Shown piece by piece: positions 18,825 to 28,192 of a DNA stretch of 64,000 bases. The stretch lies in NCBI RefSeq assembly GCF_005298075.1, contig NZ_SZZH01000003.1, positions 682,001-746,000 on the forward strand. Reading direction: 5' to 3'. Source of the stretch: Nakamurella flava (GTDB lineage: Bacteria; Actinomycetota; Actinomycetes; Mycobacteriales; Nakamurellaceae). The notes beneath the pieces are model-generated. The model did no database searches and was not told where the DNA came from. It saw nothing but the letters and a program-made list of their open reading frames with translations. The position numbers and the translations under genes are program-made. The number at the start of each line of letters is the position of its first letter. The first letter of the stretch is position 1.

Positions 18825-19862
18825 ATGTCCCGTGTCGCTGACACCGTCGACCGACCACTGAGTCCGAGGCCCAGGCGGGGCAGGGCCGGCTGGTCCGCCC
18901 TGCTCGTGCTGGCGCTGTTCGGCTCGCTGCTGCTGGGCGGCGGGATCGCCGCGGCCGCGGCCGCGACCGCTCCCACCGTTCCCACGGCCCTCACCGCCAC
19001 GGTGACCGCCAAGGGCACCGTGACCCTGAAGTGGTCGCCCCCGGCGAACAACGGCGGGTCGACGATCACCGGCTACGAGGTCAGCCGAGACGGCACCGAC
19101 GCGAACGGGACCTACGGATGGTCCACCGTGGTTCCGGCCTCGGCCCGTAGCCAGACGTTCACGCTGCTGTTGCCCGACCAGTGGTACGGCTTCACCGTGA
19201 CCGCCCGCACCGCGGCCGGCACGAGCCCGGCCGCCACCGTCTACACCACGGTTCCGCCCCCGGGAGTGCCCTTCACCGGTCCGGCGGCCAACACCGGCTC
19301 GGCCACGATCACCTGGTCCCCGCCGTGGACGACCAACGGCGCCACCATCACCGGCTACCGGGTCGCCCGGGACGGCTACGACACGGACGGCAGCGGTGCC
19401 TGGTCGACCACCGTGCCGGCGAACATCCGGTCGTTCACCTTCACCAAGCTCGGCCCGACCTCGTACACGGCCACCGTGCAGGCCATCACCACCGCGGGGA
19501 CCGGTCCGGCCAGTAAGGCTCCGGTGTACACCGGCACGCCGCAGATCTTCATGGGTCAGGTCGCCGGCTACACGGTGACCACGAACAGGGCCGCCGGGAC
19601 CGCCACCATCACCTGGCGCGTCGACCCGACGGGAAACCACTGGCAGACCCCGGACGGCTTCCTGGTCGGCCGGGACGGCGTCGACCGCAGCAGCACCGGC
19701 GTCTGGTCCACCACGGTCGGCGCGACCGTTCGAAGCTTCACGTTCACCCAGCTCAAGGCGGGCAACACCTACCGGCTGTCCATCACCCCGTATCTGTTGT
19801 GGCTGACCGGCAAACCGTCCGGTCCCACCTCGCTGACCCAGACGGTGACGGTGCAGCTGTGA
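18825..19862 (+). CDS. Exported protein with three fibronectin type III-like modules (paralogue 1)
   Basis: 345 residues. A basic N-terminus, a hydrophobic core (SALLVLALFGSLLLGGG) and AAAAATA give a cleavable signal. Three beta-sandwich modules follow, each with the fibronectin III pattern (TLKWSPP..NGGS.ITGY). Each module has an inserted RDGxDxxGxGxWST motif and ends in a (S/T)FT-x-L strand. The third module is divergent and starts GNHWQTPDGF. There is no sortase signal, membrane anchor or catalytic domain, so it is probably secreted. GGGGGAAGAGG precedes the ATG; the stop overlaps the GTG of paralogue 2. Confidence 0.8.
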   Translation: MSRVADTVDRPLSPRPRRGRAGWSALLVLALFGSLLLGGGIAAAAAATAPTVPTALTATVTAKGTVTLKWSPPANNGGSTITGYEVSRDGTDANGTYGWSTVVPASARSQTFTLLLPDQWYGFTVTARTAAGTSPAATVYTTVPPPGVPFTGPAANTGSATITWSPPWTTNGATITGYRVARDGYDTDGSGAWSTTVPANIRSFTFTKLGPTSYTATVQAITTAGTGPASKAPVYTGTPQIFMGQVAGYTVTTNRAAGTATITWRVDPTGNHWQTPDGFLVGRDGVDRSSTGVWSTTVGATVRSFTFTQLKAGNTYRLSITPYLLWLTGKPSGPTSLTQTVTVQL

Positions 19863-20878
19863 GCACCCCGACGCTGTCGATCGCCCGCGCTGGGGGCCAT
19901 CCGCTCCGCGTCACCCTGGTTGCCGTGCTGACCCTGGTCCTGGGCATCGCCGGTGGTGGCGTCGCGGCGGCGGCGACCGCCCCGACCGGGCCGACGTCGG
20001 TCTCCGCGTCGACGACCGGAGCCGGATCCGCCGTCCTGAAGTGGTCGCCCCCGGCCTCCACCGGTGGGTCGGCCATCACCGGATACGTCGTCGGCCGTGA
20101 CGGCACCGACAGCAACGGCACCGGTGCCTGGTCGACCACCGTGGCGGCCTCGGCCCGCAGCCAGAGCTTCACGCTGCTGGTCCCCGGCCGCACCTACACG
20201 CTGTCGGTCCGGGCGAAGCGGGCCGCCGGACTGGGGCCGGTCGCGACGGTCAAGGTCACGGTGGCGACGGTCCCCGGCGCGCCGGTCGTTCCCGACTACA
20301 TCGTGGCGTACCCCCAGCCGGACCAGACCCACACGGCGACCGTGACCTGGCAACCGCCGGCCAGCACTGGTGGCAGTGACATCACCGGCTACCGGGTGAG
20401 CCGGGCCGGCTACGACACGGACGGCACCGGGCCCTGGTCGACGGTCGTGGGGCCAGGCGTCCGGTCCTTCACCATGACGAAGTTGGGGTGGACGAGCTAC
20501 ACGTTCACCGTGGAGGCGATCAATGCCGTCGGTGCCGGCCCGGCTGCGTCCACGTTGGCCCCGAACACGATCCCCGACTACGTGCACAAGCCGACGATCA
20601 CCGCCGTCACTTCTGACCCGGCGGCCGGGACCGTGACCGTCACCTGGGATTTCCTCTACTACGGCAATCACGCCCATACGCCCGACCGGGTCCGCGTCGG
20701 TCGGGACGGGACCGACGCCAATGGAACCGGGACCTGGTCGTCGACCGTGCCGGTCATTTCCCGGTCCTTCACCTTCACCAGGCTCCAGCGCGGCTCGACC
20801 TACACCTTCACGATCGACGCCTGGTTGAACTATTCGCCCAACGACAAGCGCGGCGACGCGGTGACCGTCACCCTCTGA
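19859..20878 (+). CDS. Exported protein with three fibronectin type III-like modules (paralogue 2)
   Basis: 339 residues, same plan as its upstream neighbour: signal peptide (VTLVAVLTLVLGIAGGGVAAAA), then three fibronectin III-like modules with RDGTDSNGTGAWST, RAGYDTDGTGPWST and RDGTDANGTGTWSS insertions, the third opening with GNHAHTPDRV. GTG at 19859 overlaps the preceding stop (GTGA), so the two paralogues are translationally coupled and arose by tandem duplication. Modules are more alike by position between the proteins than within one protein, so the three-module plan predates the duplication. Confidence 0.8.
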   Translation: MSTPTLSIARAGGHPLRVTLVAVLTLVLGIAGGGVAAAATAPTGPTSVSASTTGAGSAVLKWSPPASTGGSAITGYVVGRDGTDSNGTGAWSTTVAASARSQSFTLLVPGRTYTLSVRAKRAAGLGPVATVKVTVATVPGAPVVPDYIVAYPQPDQTHTATVTWQPPASTGGSDITGYRVSRAGYDTDGTGPWSTVVGPGVRSFTMTKLGWTSYTFTVEAINAVGAGPAASTLAPNTIPDYVHKPTITAVTSDPAAGTVTVTWDFLYYGNHAHTPDRVRVGRDGTDANGTGTWSSTVPVISRSFTFTRLQRGSTYTFTIDAWLNYSPNDKRGDAVTVTL

Positions 20879-20900
20879 CCCAGGGACCCCCGCAACCCGA

Positions 20901-20927
20901 CCGCCCCGGCCCATCGGGCCGGGGCGG
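20901..20927 (+). terminator. Terminator after the fibronectin-III pair
   Basis: A perfect 12-base GC stem (20901-20912 with 20916-20927) and a three-base loop, 22 bases past the stop. No T tract. Confidence 0.7.
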
Positions 20928-21162
20928 CCGGGCGCGTGCGGGTTGGTCCGGTTTGCGGTGCAGGGGGTCATCGAACGGAAGACCCGGCGTCACGGCACCC
21001 TCACTGCGTGATTCCTTCGGTCACGATGCCATCACGGCCGACGGCCGGACGTGGCCCGGTTCCCTACCGCCGGGTAACGTCCGGGCGGCGCCGGGGTGCC
21101 TCGCACCGTCGCGGTCCCGGCCGGCCTACCGCTTGTTCAGTACCGGCAGAGGAGACCCCATC

Positions 21163-22290
21163 GTGCGTCGAGCTCGCAGTTTCTCGCTGCTGGCCGGACT
21201 GGCAGCCACCGTTCTCGCGGTCGCCGCCTGTTCCTCGCCCAGCAGCACCTCGTCCAGCGGCACCACCACGGCCGGGGGAGGGACGACCTCCGCCGCCAGC
21301 TCGAGCGGCGCGTCCGGCTCGGCCACCACCTCCGGGGGTGGCGTCGGCTCCACCGCCGTCAAGGTGGGCCTGGCCTACGACATCGGCGGCCGGGGTGACC
21401 AGTCGTTCAACGACCTGGCCGCCAAGGCCCTCGACGAGGCGAAGGCCAACGGGATCGAGATCGTCGGCGAGCTGACCGCCGGGGCCAGCGAGCCCGATTC
21501 GGCCAAGGTCGACCGCCTCAACCAGCTCGTCGACGACGGCGCCACCGAGATCGTCGCCGTCGGGTTCGCCTACGCCGGCCCGCTCGGTGAGGTCGCCAAG
21601 GCCAACCCGGACGTCAACTTCGCGATCGTCGACGACGCCTCCCTGGCCAGCGAGCCGAACGTCGCGTCGCTGACCTTCGCCGAGGAGCAGGGCTCCTACC
21701 TGGTCGGCGTGGCCGCGGCCAAGAAGTCCACCACCGGCAAGGTCGGCTTCATCGGCGGCGTCAACACCCCGCTGATCCAGAAGTTCCAGGCCGGCTTCGA
21801 GGCGGGGGTGAAGGCCACCAACCCGAACGCCACCGTCACCAGCCGCTACATCAGCGAGCCCCCGGACTTCAGCGGCTTCAACGACCCGGGCAAGGGCGAG
21901 ACCATCGCCACCGGTATGTACAACGACGGCAACGACGTCATCTTTGCCGCCGCGGGCGGCTCCGGCGCCGGTGTCTTCAAGGCCGCCAAGGCCGCCGGCA
22001 AGTGGGGCATCGGCGTCGACTCCGACCAGTACAACATCTCCGCGCTGGCCGACGTGAAGGACTCGATCCTCACCTCGATGCTCAAGAACGTCGACGTCGC
22101 GGTCGGTGACTTCATCCGCAGCGGCACCAACGGTGCCCCGCTGACGGGGGTCAAGGTCTACGACCTGAAGAACGACGGTGTCGGCTACTCGACGTCCGGC
22201 GGGTTCATCACCGACTACGTCGCCGACATCGACGCGGCCAAGCAGAAGATCATCTCCGGCGAGGTGACCGTGCCCTCCACGGTGGGCTGA
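21163..22290 (+). CDS. BMP/PnrA-family nucleoside-binding lipoprotein
   Basis: Substrate-binding component of a nucleoside ABC importer, 375 residues. The N-terminus is a lipoprotein signal with lipobox LAVAACSS, followed by a Ser/Thr/Gly linker of about 45 residues and a BMP (Med/PnrA) domain: VGLAYDIGGRGDQSFNDLA, later GSYLVGVAAA, GFIGGV and the closing GGFITDYVADID. GTG with GAGGAG upstream is the start. A strong hairpin between this gene and the ATPase should give the binding protein a higher transcript level. Cdd and deoA at the end of the operon indicate purine/pyrimidine nucleosides as substrates. Confidence 0.93.
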   Translation: MRRARSFSLLAGLAATVLAVAACSSPSSTSSSGTTTAGGGTTSAASSSGASGSATTSGGGVGSTAVKVGLAYDIGGRGDQSFNDLAAKALDEAKANGIEIVGELTAGASEPDSAKVDRLNQLVDDGATEIVAVGFAYAGPLGEVAKANPDVNFAIVDDASLASEPNVASLTFAEEQGSYLVGVAAAKKSTTGKVGFIGGVNTPLIQKFQAGFEAGVKATNPNATVTSRYISEPPDFSGFNDPGKGETIATGMYNDGNDVIFAAAGGSGAGVFKAAKAAGKWGIGVDSDQYNISALADVKDSILTSMLKNVDVAVGDFIRSGTNGAPLTGVKVYDLKNDGVGYSTSGGFITDYVADIDAAKQKIISGEVTVPSTVG

Positions 22291-22312
22291 CGGTCCCCGT
22301 GCTGTGATGGTG

Positions 22313-22349
22313 CCAGCGGCCCCGGCGGAGTGTTCGCCGGGGCCGCTGG
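22313..22349 (+). terminator. Intra-operon hairpin after the binding-protein gene
   Basis: A perfect 15-base stem (22313-22327 with 22335-22349) with a seven-base loop, 22 bases past the lipoprotein stop and before the ATPase gene. It may stabilise the upstream message or partly terminate it. Confidence 0.75.
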
Positions 22350-22443
22350 TCTGTTCCAGGATCACTGTCCGCCGACACCGTTCCGCCCCCCGATGCATCG
22401 TCCGACGGTCCCGTCGGACGACACCGCCCAAGGAGAGTCGCCC

Positions 22444-24018
22444 GTGACCACTCCCTCCGCCGGCCCGCAGTCCGGTGCGGCGCCGGCCGCCGTCCGGCTG
22501 ACCGGCATCACCAAGCGCTTCCCCGGGGTGGTGGCCAACTCCGACATCAACATCACCGTCCGCCGGGGCTCCGTGCACGCCCTGGTCGGCGAGAACGGGG
22601 CCGGCAAGTCGACCCTGATGAAGACCCTCTACGGGATGCACCAGCCCGACGAGGGGACCATCACCGTCGACGGGCGGGACGTCACCTTCTCCTCGCCGGC
22701 CGACGCCATCGCGGTCGGCATCGGCATGGTCCACCAGCACTTCATGCTGGCCGACAACCTGACGGTCTGGGAGAACATCGTCCTGGGCTCGGAGAAGGTC
22801 GCCGGCGGCCGGCTGGATGTGAAGGGCTCGCGGAAGGTGATCGACGACCTGGCCAAGCGCTACGGCCTGGCGGTCGACTCCGGGGCGCTGGTCGAGACGC
22901 TCGGCGTCGGGGCCCGGCAGCGGGTCGAGATCCTCAAGGTGCTCTACCGGGGGGCGAAGATCCTCATCCTGGACGAGCCGACCGCGGTGCTGGTGCCCCA
23001 GGAGGTCGACGAGCTGTTCGGCAATCTGCGGGAGCTCAAGTCCGAGGGCCTGACGATCATCTTCATCTCGCACAAGCTCGACGAGGTCCGGGCCATCGCC
23101 GACGACATCACGGTCATCCGCCGCGGCACCACCGTCGGCACCGCCGACCCGAAGACCGTCACCAACCGCGAGCTGGCCGAGCTGATGGTCGGCTCCGCCC
23201 TCCCGGTGCCCGAGTTGCGCGAGTCGACCGTCACCGACCGGGTCGTCCTGCAGGTCCGCGGGTTGACGGTCGCCGGTCCGCCCGGTTCGGCCCGGGACGT
23301 GCTGACCGACGTCGACCTGACCATCCACGCCGGTGAGGTCCTCGGCATCGCCGGGGTCGAGGGCAACGGCCAGGCCGAACTGGTCGACGCCATCATGGGC
23401 ATCCGCCCGCTGTCGGCCGGTTCGGTCGAACTGCAGGGCACCGACCTGGCCCAGAAGTCGACCCGGGCCCGCCGGGAGGCCGGCATGGGGTTCATCCCCG
23501 AGGACCGGCACCGGCAGGGCCTGCTGCTCGAGGCCTCGCTGTGGGAGAACCGCATCCTCGGCCACCAGACCCGGGCGCCGTCCGCCCGGGGGATGCTGCT
23601 CGACCGGGGTGGGGCGAAGCGGGACACCCGCCGCATCGTCGAGACGTTCGACGTCCGCACCCCCGGCATCGACGTCACCGCGGCGTCGCTGTCCGGCGGC
23701 AACCAGCAGAAACTCATCGTCGGCCGGGAGATGAGCGAGGACCCGGTCCTGCTCATCGCCTCCCACCCCACCCGCGGGGTCGACGTCGGCGCCCAGGCCG
23801 CCATCTGGGAGCACCTGCGCACCGCCCGCGCGGCCGGTCTGGCCGTGCTCCTGATCTCGGCCGATCTCGAGGAGCTCATCGGCATGTCCGACCGACTGAC
23901 CGTCATCCTGCGGGGACGGCTCATCGACGAGTACGACCCCCGCACCGTCACCCCCGAAGAACTCGGCGGGGCCATGACCGGCGCCGCGACGGGCACCCCG
24001 GGTGGTGATCGGCGATGA
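22444..24018 (+). CDS. Nucleoside/sugar ABC importer ATPase with two nucleotide-binding domains
   Basis: 524 residues, two fused ABC domains as in RbsA/MglA and the BMP-type nucleoside importers. Domain 1 has Walker A GENGAGKST, a VGARQRVEILK signature and Walker B ILILDEPTA. Domain 2 has the family's degenerate Walker A GVEGNGQ and signature LSGGNQQKLIVGRE with PTRGVDVGA. GTG start with AAGGAGAG upstream. The stop overlaps the first permease (ATGA). It energises nucleoside uptake. Confidence 0.93.
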   Translation: MTTPSAGPQSGAAPAAVRLTGITKRFPGVVANSDINITVRRGSVHALVGENGAGKSTLMKTLYGMHQPDEGTITVDGRDVTFSSPADAIAVGIGMVHQHFMLADNLTVWENIVLGSEKVAGGRLDVKGSRKVIDDLAKRYGLAVDSGALVETLGVGARQRVEILKVLYRGAKILILDEPTAVLVPQEVDELFGNLRELKSEGLTIIFISHKLDEVRAIADDITVIRRGTTVGTADPKTVTNRELAELMVGSALPVPELRESTVTDRVVLQVRGLTVAGPPGSARDVLTDVDLTIHAGEVLGIAGVEGNGQAELVDAIMGIRPLSAGSVELQGTDLAQKSTRARREAGMGFIPEDRHRQGLLLEASLWENRILGHQTRAPSARGMLLDRGGAKRDTRRIVETFDVRTPGIDVTAASLSGGNQQKLIVGREMSEDPVLLIASHPTRGVDVGAQAAIWEHLRTARAAGLAVLLISADLEELIGMSDRLTVILRGRLIDEYDPRTVTPEELGGAMTGAATGTPGGDRR

Positions 24019-25127
24019 CCGGGTCCCGCGCGCGGCGCATCCTGCTCGGCGCGGCCGCCCCGGTCGCCGCGCTGCTGGTGTCCGTCCTGATCACCTCGAT
24101 CCTGCTGGTCGTCACCGGGCACAGCCCGGCCGAGGCGTTCGGGGCGATGGCCGGGGCCTTCGAACGGCTCCGCAACGTCCTGGGCACCATCAACCAGACC
24201 GCGATCTACTACCTGGCCGCAGTGGCCGTGGCCATCGGGTTCAAGATGAACCTCTTCAACATCGGTGTCGACGGCCAGTACCGGTTGGCCGCGATGCTGT
24301 CGGCCGCGGTCGCCGGGGCGTCGTTCATGAGCTCGTTGCCGAGCTTCCTGCGGATCCTCATCACGCTGGCCGTGGCCATGGCCGTCGGGGCCGCCTGGGC
24401 CGGGATCGCCGCGTTCCTCAAGGTGACCCGGGGTGTCTCCGAGGTCATCAGCACCATCATGTTGAACGCCATCGCCACCTTCCTGATCGCCTGGCTGCTG
24501 ACCCCGCAGCTGCTCGCGGTGCTGGAGGGCAACAACATCGCCACGCCCAAGATCACCGAGGGCGGTCAGGTCGGGGTGATCGCGTTCGAGGGGTCGACGA
24601 CCCCGCTGTTCACGCTGGTCTTCCTGGCCCTGGGCGTCGGTGCCCTGTACGCGCTGGTGCTCTCCCGCACGGTGTTCGGGTTCTCGCTGCGCGCGACCGG
24701 ACTGTCCGAGTCGGCCGCGGTGGCCAGCGGTATCTCCGTGAAGAAGATGATCGTCGCGGCCATGCTGCTGTCCGGCGCGGTGGCCGGCCTGGTCGGCATG
24801 CCCGAGCTGCTGAACGGGTCGGCCGGTTCGTACTCGCTGAACTTCCCGGCCGGCATCGGCTTCACCGGCATCGCCATCGCCCTGCTGGGCCGCAACCACC
24901 CGGTCGGGATGATCTTCTCGGCGCTGCTCTGGTCGGCCCTGGACAACTCGGCCAACGCGCTGCAGGGCGTCGGGGTCCCCCGGGAGCTCGTGACGATCAT
25001 GCAGGGCGTCATCGTGCTGTCGGTCGTCGTCGCGTACGAGTTCGTCCGCCGGTACCGGCTCAACCTGGAGGCGCGGGACGTCGCGCGGGCCCTGGCCAAC
25101 CGGCCGAAGCAGGAGGTGGCGGCATGA
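24015..25127 (+). CDS. Nucleoside ABC importer permease 1
   Basis: 370 residues, hydrophobic throughout with about 8-10 membrane segments, of the branched-chain amino acid/ribose-type permease family used by BMP importers. Typical elements are FNIGVDGQYRLAAM and the GRNHPVGMIFSALLW loop near the end. Start is ATG in an ATGA overlap with the ATPase stop; the stop overlaps the second permease in the same way. It forms the membrane channel with permease 2. Confidence 0.92.
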   Translation: MTGSRARRILLGAAAPVAALLVSVLITSILLVVTGHSPAEAFGAMAGAFERLRNVLGTINQTAIYYLAAVAVAIGFKMNLFNIGVDGQYRLAAMLSAAVAGASFMSSLPSFLRILITLAVAMAVGAAWAGIAAFLKVTRGVSEVISTIMLNAIATFLIAWLLTPQLLAVLEGNNIATPKITEGGQVGVIAFEGSTTPLFTLVFLALGVGALYALVLSRTVFGFSLRATGLSESAAVASGISVKKMIVAAMLLSGAVAGLVGMPELLNGSAGSYSLNFPAGIGFTGIAIALLGRNHPVGMIFSALLWSALDNSANALQGVGVPRELVTIMQGVIVLSVVVAYEFVRRYRLNLEARDVARALANRPKQEVAA

Positions 25128-26419
25128 CGACGGGATCTCTCGGTGTTCCCGCCGGTGGCGGCGGGATCGACTCGGATCTGGCGGTGCCGACGCCGACGAC
25201 CAAGCGCCGGATGCGCAACCTGCCGCCGGCCGCCTGGCTCGGCATCGTCGTCCTCGGACTGCTGGTGGTCTCGGCGGTCCGGGTGTTCACCGACGCCACC
25301 AACCTCGACTCGTCCGGCGCGATCCAGGCCGCGATCACCGCGGCGGTGCCGATCGCCCTGGCCGGGCTGTCCGGTCTGTGGAGCGAGCGGGCCGGCGTGG
25401 TCAACATCGGCATCGAGGGGATGATGGTCCTCGGCACGTTCGGGGCCGGGTTCGCCGGTTACCAGTACGGGCCGTGGGCGGGCGTGTTCTTCGGGATGGT
25501 CTGCGGTCTGCTCGGCGGTCTGCTCCACGGGCTGGTGACCATCACCGTCGGTGTCGACCACATCATCTCCGGTGTCGCCATCAACATTCTGGCGCCCGGC
25601 CTGACGCTGTACCTGTCCCGCCTGCTGTTCTCCGACGCCCCGGGCGGCGGTCAGCGGCAGTCGCCGCCGGTCAGCGACGTCCAGCGCATCACCATCCCCG
25701 GGCTGTCGGACTGGCTCGGCGACATCGAGGCCAAGGGCTGGTTCTTCGTCTCCGATGTCGCCGGCATCGTCCGCGGCGTCACCACCAACCTGTCCGTCCT
25801 GACGGTGCTCACCGTGCTGTTGATCGTCGGGTCGGTGTTCGTGCTGTGGCGGACCCGGCTGGGGCTGCGGCTGCGGTCCTGCGGTGAGGCGCCCTACGCG
25901 GCCGAGTCGCTCGGCGTGAACGTCTACTTCTACAAGTACGTCGCCGTCGCCATCTCGGGGGCGTTGGCCGGGTTGGCCGGCGCGTTCCTGGTCATCGGCC
26001 TGAAGTTCCAGGACGGGCAGACCGGTGGCCGCGGCTACATCGGCCTGGCCGCGATGATCTTCGGCAACTGGCGGCCGGGCGGCATGGCCATGGGCGCCGG
26101 CCTGTTCGGCTACACCGACGGTGTGCAGCAGTACGACTCGTCCGGGACAGCGATGCGCGCGTTCCTGCTGCTGGTCGCGGCGGCCCTGGTCGTGGTGGCG
26201 GTGCTGCAGTTCCGGCAGGGCGCCCGCACGGTCGCCATCGTGGCCGGGCTCATCGCCGTCCTCTGCGTCTGGTGGTTCTCGGCCACCGACACGCTGCCGC
26301 AGCAGCTGGTCAAGGCCGCTCCCTACGCGATCACCCTGCTGGTGATGGGGCTGGCGTCGCAGAACCTGCGGATGCCCAAGGCCGACGGGTTGATCTACCG
26401 CAAGGGCGGTGGCCACTGA
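25124..26419 (+). CDS. Nucleoside ABC importer permease 2
   Basis: 431 residues with about 9-11 membrane segments. WSERAGVVNIGIEGMMVLGTFGA is the NIGxEGxM family signature and NWRPGGMAMGAGLFGY the closing loop. The cytoplasmic N-terminus is about 35 residues longer than usual. ATG at 25124 overlaps permease 1 (ATGA); the stop overlaps the cdd start (TGATG). Two different permeases with one double ATPase is the standard BMP importer architecture. Confidence 0.92.
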   Translation: MTTGSLGVPAGGGGIDSDLAVPTPTTKRRMRNLPPAAWLGIVVLGLLVVSAVRVFTDATNLDSSGAIQAAITAAVPIALAGLSGLWSERAGVVNIGIEGMMVLGTFGAGFAGYQYGPWAGVFFGMVCGLLGGLLHGLVTITVGVDHIISGVAINILAPGLTLYLSRLLFSDAPGGGQRQSPPVSDVQRITIPGLSDWLGDIEAKGWFFVSDVAGIVRGVTTNLSVLTVLTVLLIVGSVFVLWRTRLGLRLRSCGEAPYAAESLGVNVYFYKYVAVAISGALAGLAGAFLVIGLKFQDGQTGGRGYIGLAAMIFGNWRPGGMAMGAGLFGYTDGVQQYDSSGTAMRAFLLLVAAALVVVAVLQFRQGARTVAIVAGLIAVLCVWWFSATDTLPQQLVKAAPYAITLLVMGLASQNLRMPKADGLIYRKGGGH

Positions 26420-26853
26420 TGTCCCCGACCTTCTCCGGCACGTTCACCGGGAGCGACGAGGACTGGCAGGACCTGCGGCAGCGGGCCGTCGCCGTGGCCG
26501 CTGACGCCTACTGCCCGTACTCGCACCTGCAGGTCGGGGCGGCCGCGGTAGCCGAGGGTGCGGATGGCGAGCTGCGCCTGGTCACCGGGTGCAACGTCGA
26601 GAACGCTTCCTACGGCCTGGGTCTGTGCGCCGAGTGCACGCTCGTCGGGCAGCTGCGGCTGTCCGGCGGCGGCCGGCTCGTCGCGCTGGCCTGCCGGTCG
26701 GGGGCGGGCGAGCTGCTGATGCCGTGTGGCCGCTGCCGTCAGGTGCTCTACGAGTTCGGCGGACCCGAGCTGCTCATCGACACCCCGGACGGCCCCCGTC
26801 CGATGACCTGGGTGCTGCCCGCCGCGTTCGGTCCCGAGCACCTCCCGTCCTGA
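26419..26853 (+). CDS. cdd: Cytidine deaminase
   Basis: 144 residues, the short tetrameric class. Zinc and catalytic residues are in ASYGLGLCAECTLV (C-A-E) and MPCGRCRQVL (P-C-x-x-C). It deaminates cytidine and deoxycytidine to uridine forms. One-base stop/start overlap with permease 2 couples uptake to deamination. The next gene, deoA, is 40 bases on. Confidence 0.95.
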   Translation: MSPTFSGTFTGSDEDWQDLRQRAVAVAADAYCPYSHLQVGAAAVAEGADGELRLVTGCNVENASYGLGLCAECTLVGQLRLSGGGRLVALACRSGAGELLMPCGRCRQVLYEFGGPELLIDTPDGPRPMTWVLPAAFGPEHLPS

Positions 26854-26893
26854 GCCTGTCCCGGCTCCCCGGAGTTCGAAGGAGAACCCCCGC

Positions 26894-28177
26894 ATGTCCG
26901 GCTTTGCCGCAGTCGACGTCATCCGCACGAAGCGTGACGGTGGTGAGCTGTCGACCGCCCAGGTCGAGTGGGTCATCGACGCGTACACCCGCGGCGACGT
27001 CGCCGAGGAACAGATGTCGGCGCTGTTGATGGCGATCCTGCTCAACGGGCTGTCCCCGGCCGAGCTGTCCGCGTGGACCGGCGCGATGATCGCGTCCGGG
27101 GTGCGGATGGACCTGTCCGGGGTCGGGCGGCCGACGGTCGACAAGCACTCGACCGGCGGAGTGGGGGACAAGATCTCGCTGCCGCTGGCCCCACTGGTCG
27201 CGGCGTGCGGGGCGGCGGTGCCGCAGCTGTCCGGCCGGGGCCTGGGTCACACCGGCGGGACGCTGGACAAGATGGAGTCGATCAGGGGCTGGCGGGCCAC
27301 CCTGTCGCCGGACGAGATGCACCGCCAGCTCGCCGGAATCGGCGCGGTGATCTGCGCGGCGTCGGCGGACCTGGCCCCGGCCGACCGCAAGCTCTACGCG
27401 CTGCGGGATGTCACCGCGACGGTCGAGTCGATCCCGATGATCTCGGCGTCGATCATGAGCAAGAAGATCGCCGAGGGCACGTCGGCGCTGGTGCTGGACG
27501 TGAAGACCGGCACCGGGGCGTTCATGAAGTCGTTCGACGAGTCGCTGGAACTGGCTCGCACCATGGTCGGTCTGGGGGCGGCCGCGGGCGTGCGGACGTC
27601 GGCGTTGATCACCGACATGTCGACCCCCTTGGGCCGGGCGGTGGGCAACGCGGTCGAGGTCGCCGAATCGATCGAGGTGCTGGCCGGTGGAGGACCGGCG
27701 GACGTGGTCGAGCTGACCGTCGCGCTGGCCCGCGAGATGGTCGAGCTGGTCGGGCTGTCCGTCGACCCGGCCGAGGTGCTGACCTCCGGGAAGGCGATGG
27801 ACACCTGGCGGGCGATGGTCGCCGCCCAGGGCGGCGACCCTGACGCGCCGCTCCCCACGCCGAAGCACGTCGAGACCGTCACGGCCGAAGCCGACGGCGT
27901 GGTGGCGGCGGTCGACGCGCTGCCGGTCGGGGTGGCCGCCTGGCGGCTCGGCGCCGGTCGCGAGCGCCGCGAACACGACGTGCAGGCCGCCGCCGGGGTG
28001 CTCTGCCTGGTCAGCCCGGGCGACACCGTGCGAGCGGGGCAGCCGCTGTTCGAGCTGCACACCGACACCCCGGAGAAGTTCGCCGTCGCCCACACCGAAC
28101 TGGCCGCCGCGGTGACGTTGGCCCCGGTCGGAACCGTGGTCGAGCCGCGGCGGTTGGTGCTGGAGACGGTGCGATAG
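26894..28177 (+). CDS. deoA: Thymidine (pyrimidine-nucleoside) phosphorylase
   Basis: 427 residues. The family signature is present as SGRGLGHTGGTLDKME, with the phosphate-binding KHSTGGVGDK before it and KKIAEGTSALVLDVK in the catalytic domain. It splits thymidine, deoxyuridine or uridine to the free base and (deoxy)ribose-1-phosphate. GAAGGAG precedes the ATG. Last gene of the importer operon; downstream products feed deoC and upp elsewhere in the window. Confidence 0.95.
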   Translation: MSGFAAVDVIRTKRDGGELSTAQVEWVIDAYTRGDVAEEQMSALLMAILLNGLSPAELSAWTGAMIASGVRMDLSGVGRPTVDKHSTGGVGDKISLPLAPLVAACGAAVPQLSGRGLGHTGGTLDKMESIRGWRATLSPDEMHRQLAGIGAVICAASADLAPADRKLYALRDVTATVESIPMISASIMSKKIAEGTSALVLDVKTGTGAFMKSFDESLELARTMVGLGAAAGVRTSALITDMSTPLGRAVGNAVEVAESIEVLAGGGPADVVELTVALAREMVELVGLSVDPAEVLTSGKAMDTWRAMVAAQGGDPDAPLPTPKHVETVTAEADGVVAAVDALPVGVAAWRLGAGRERREHDVQAAAGVLCLVSPGDTVRAGQPLFELHTDTPEKFAVAHTELAAAVTLAPVGTVVEPRRLVLETVR

Positions 28178-28192
28178 CGGTGACAGCTACCT

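Noticed and set aside
21064-23814. A 916-codon minus-strand open frame
   Set aside because: Opposes the BMP lipoprotein and ATPase genes, which carry recognisable motifs. Shadow frame.
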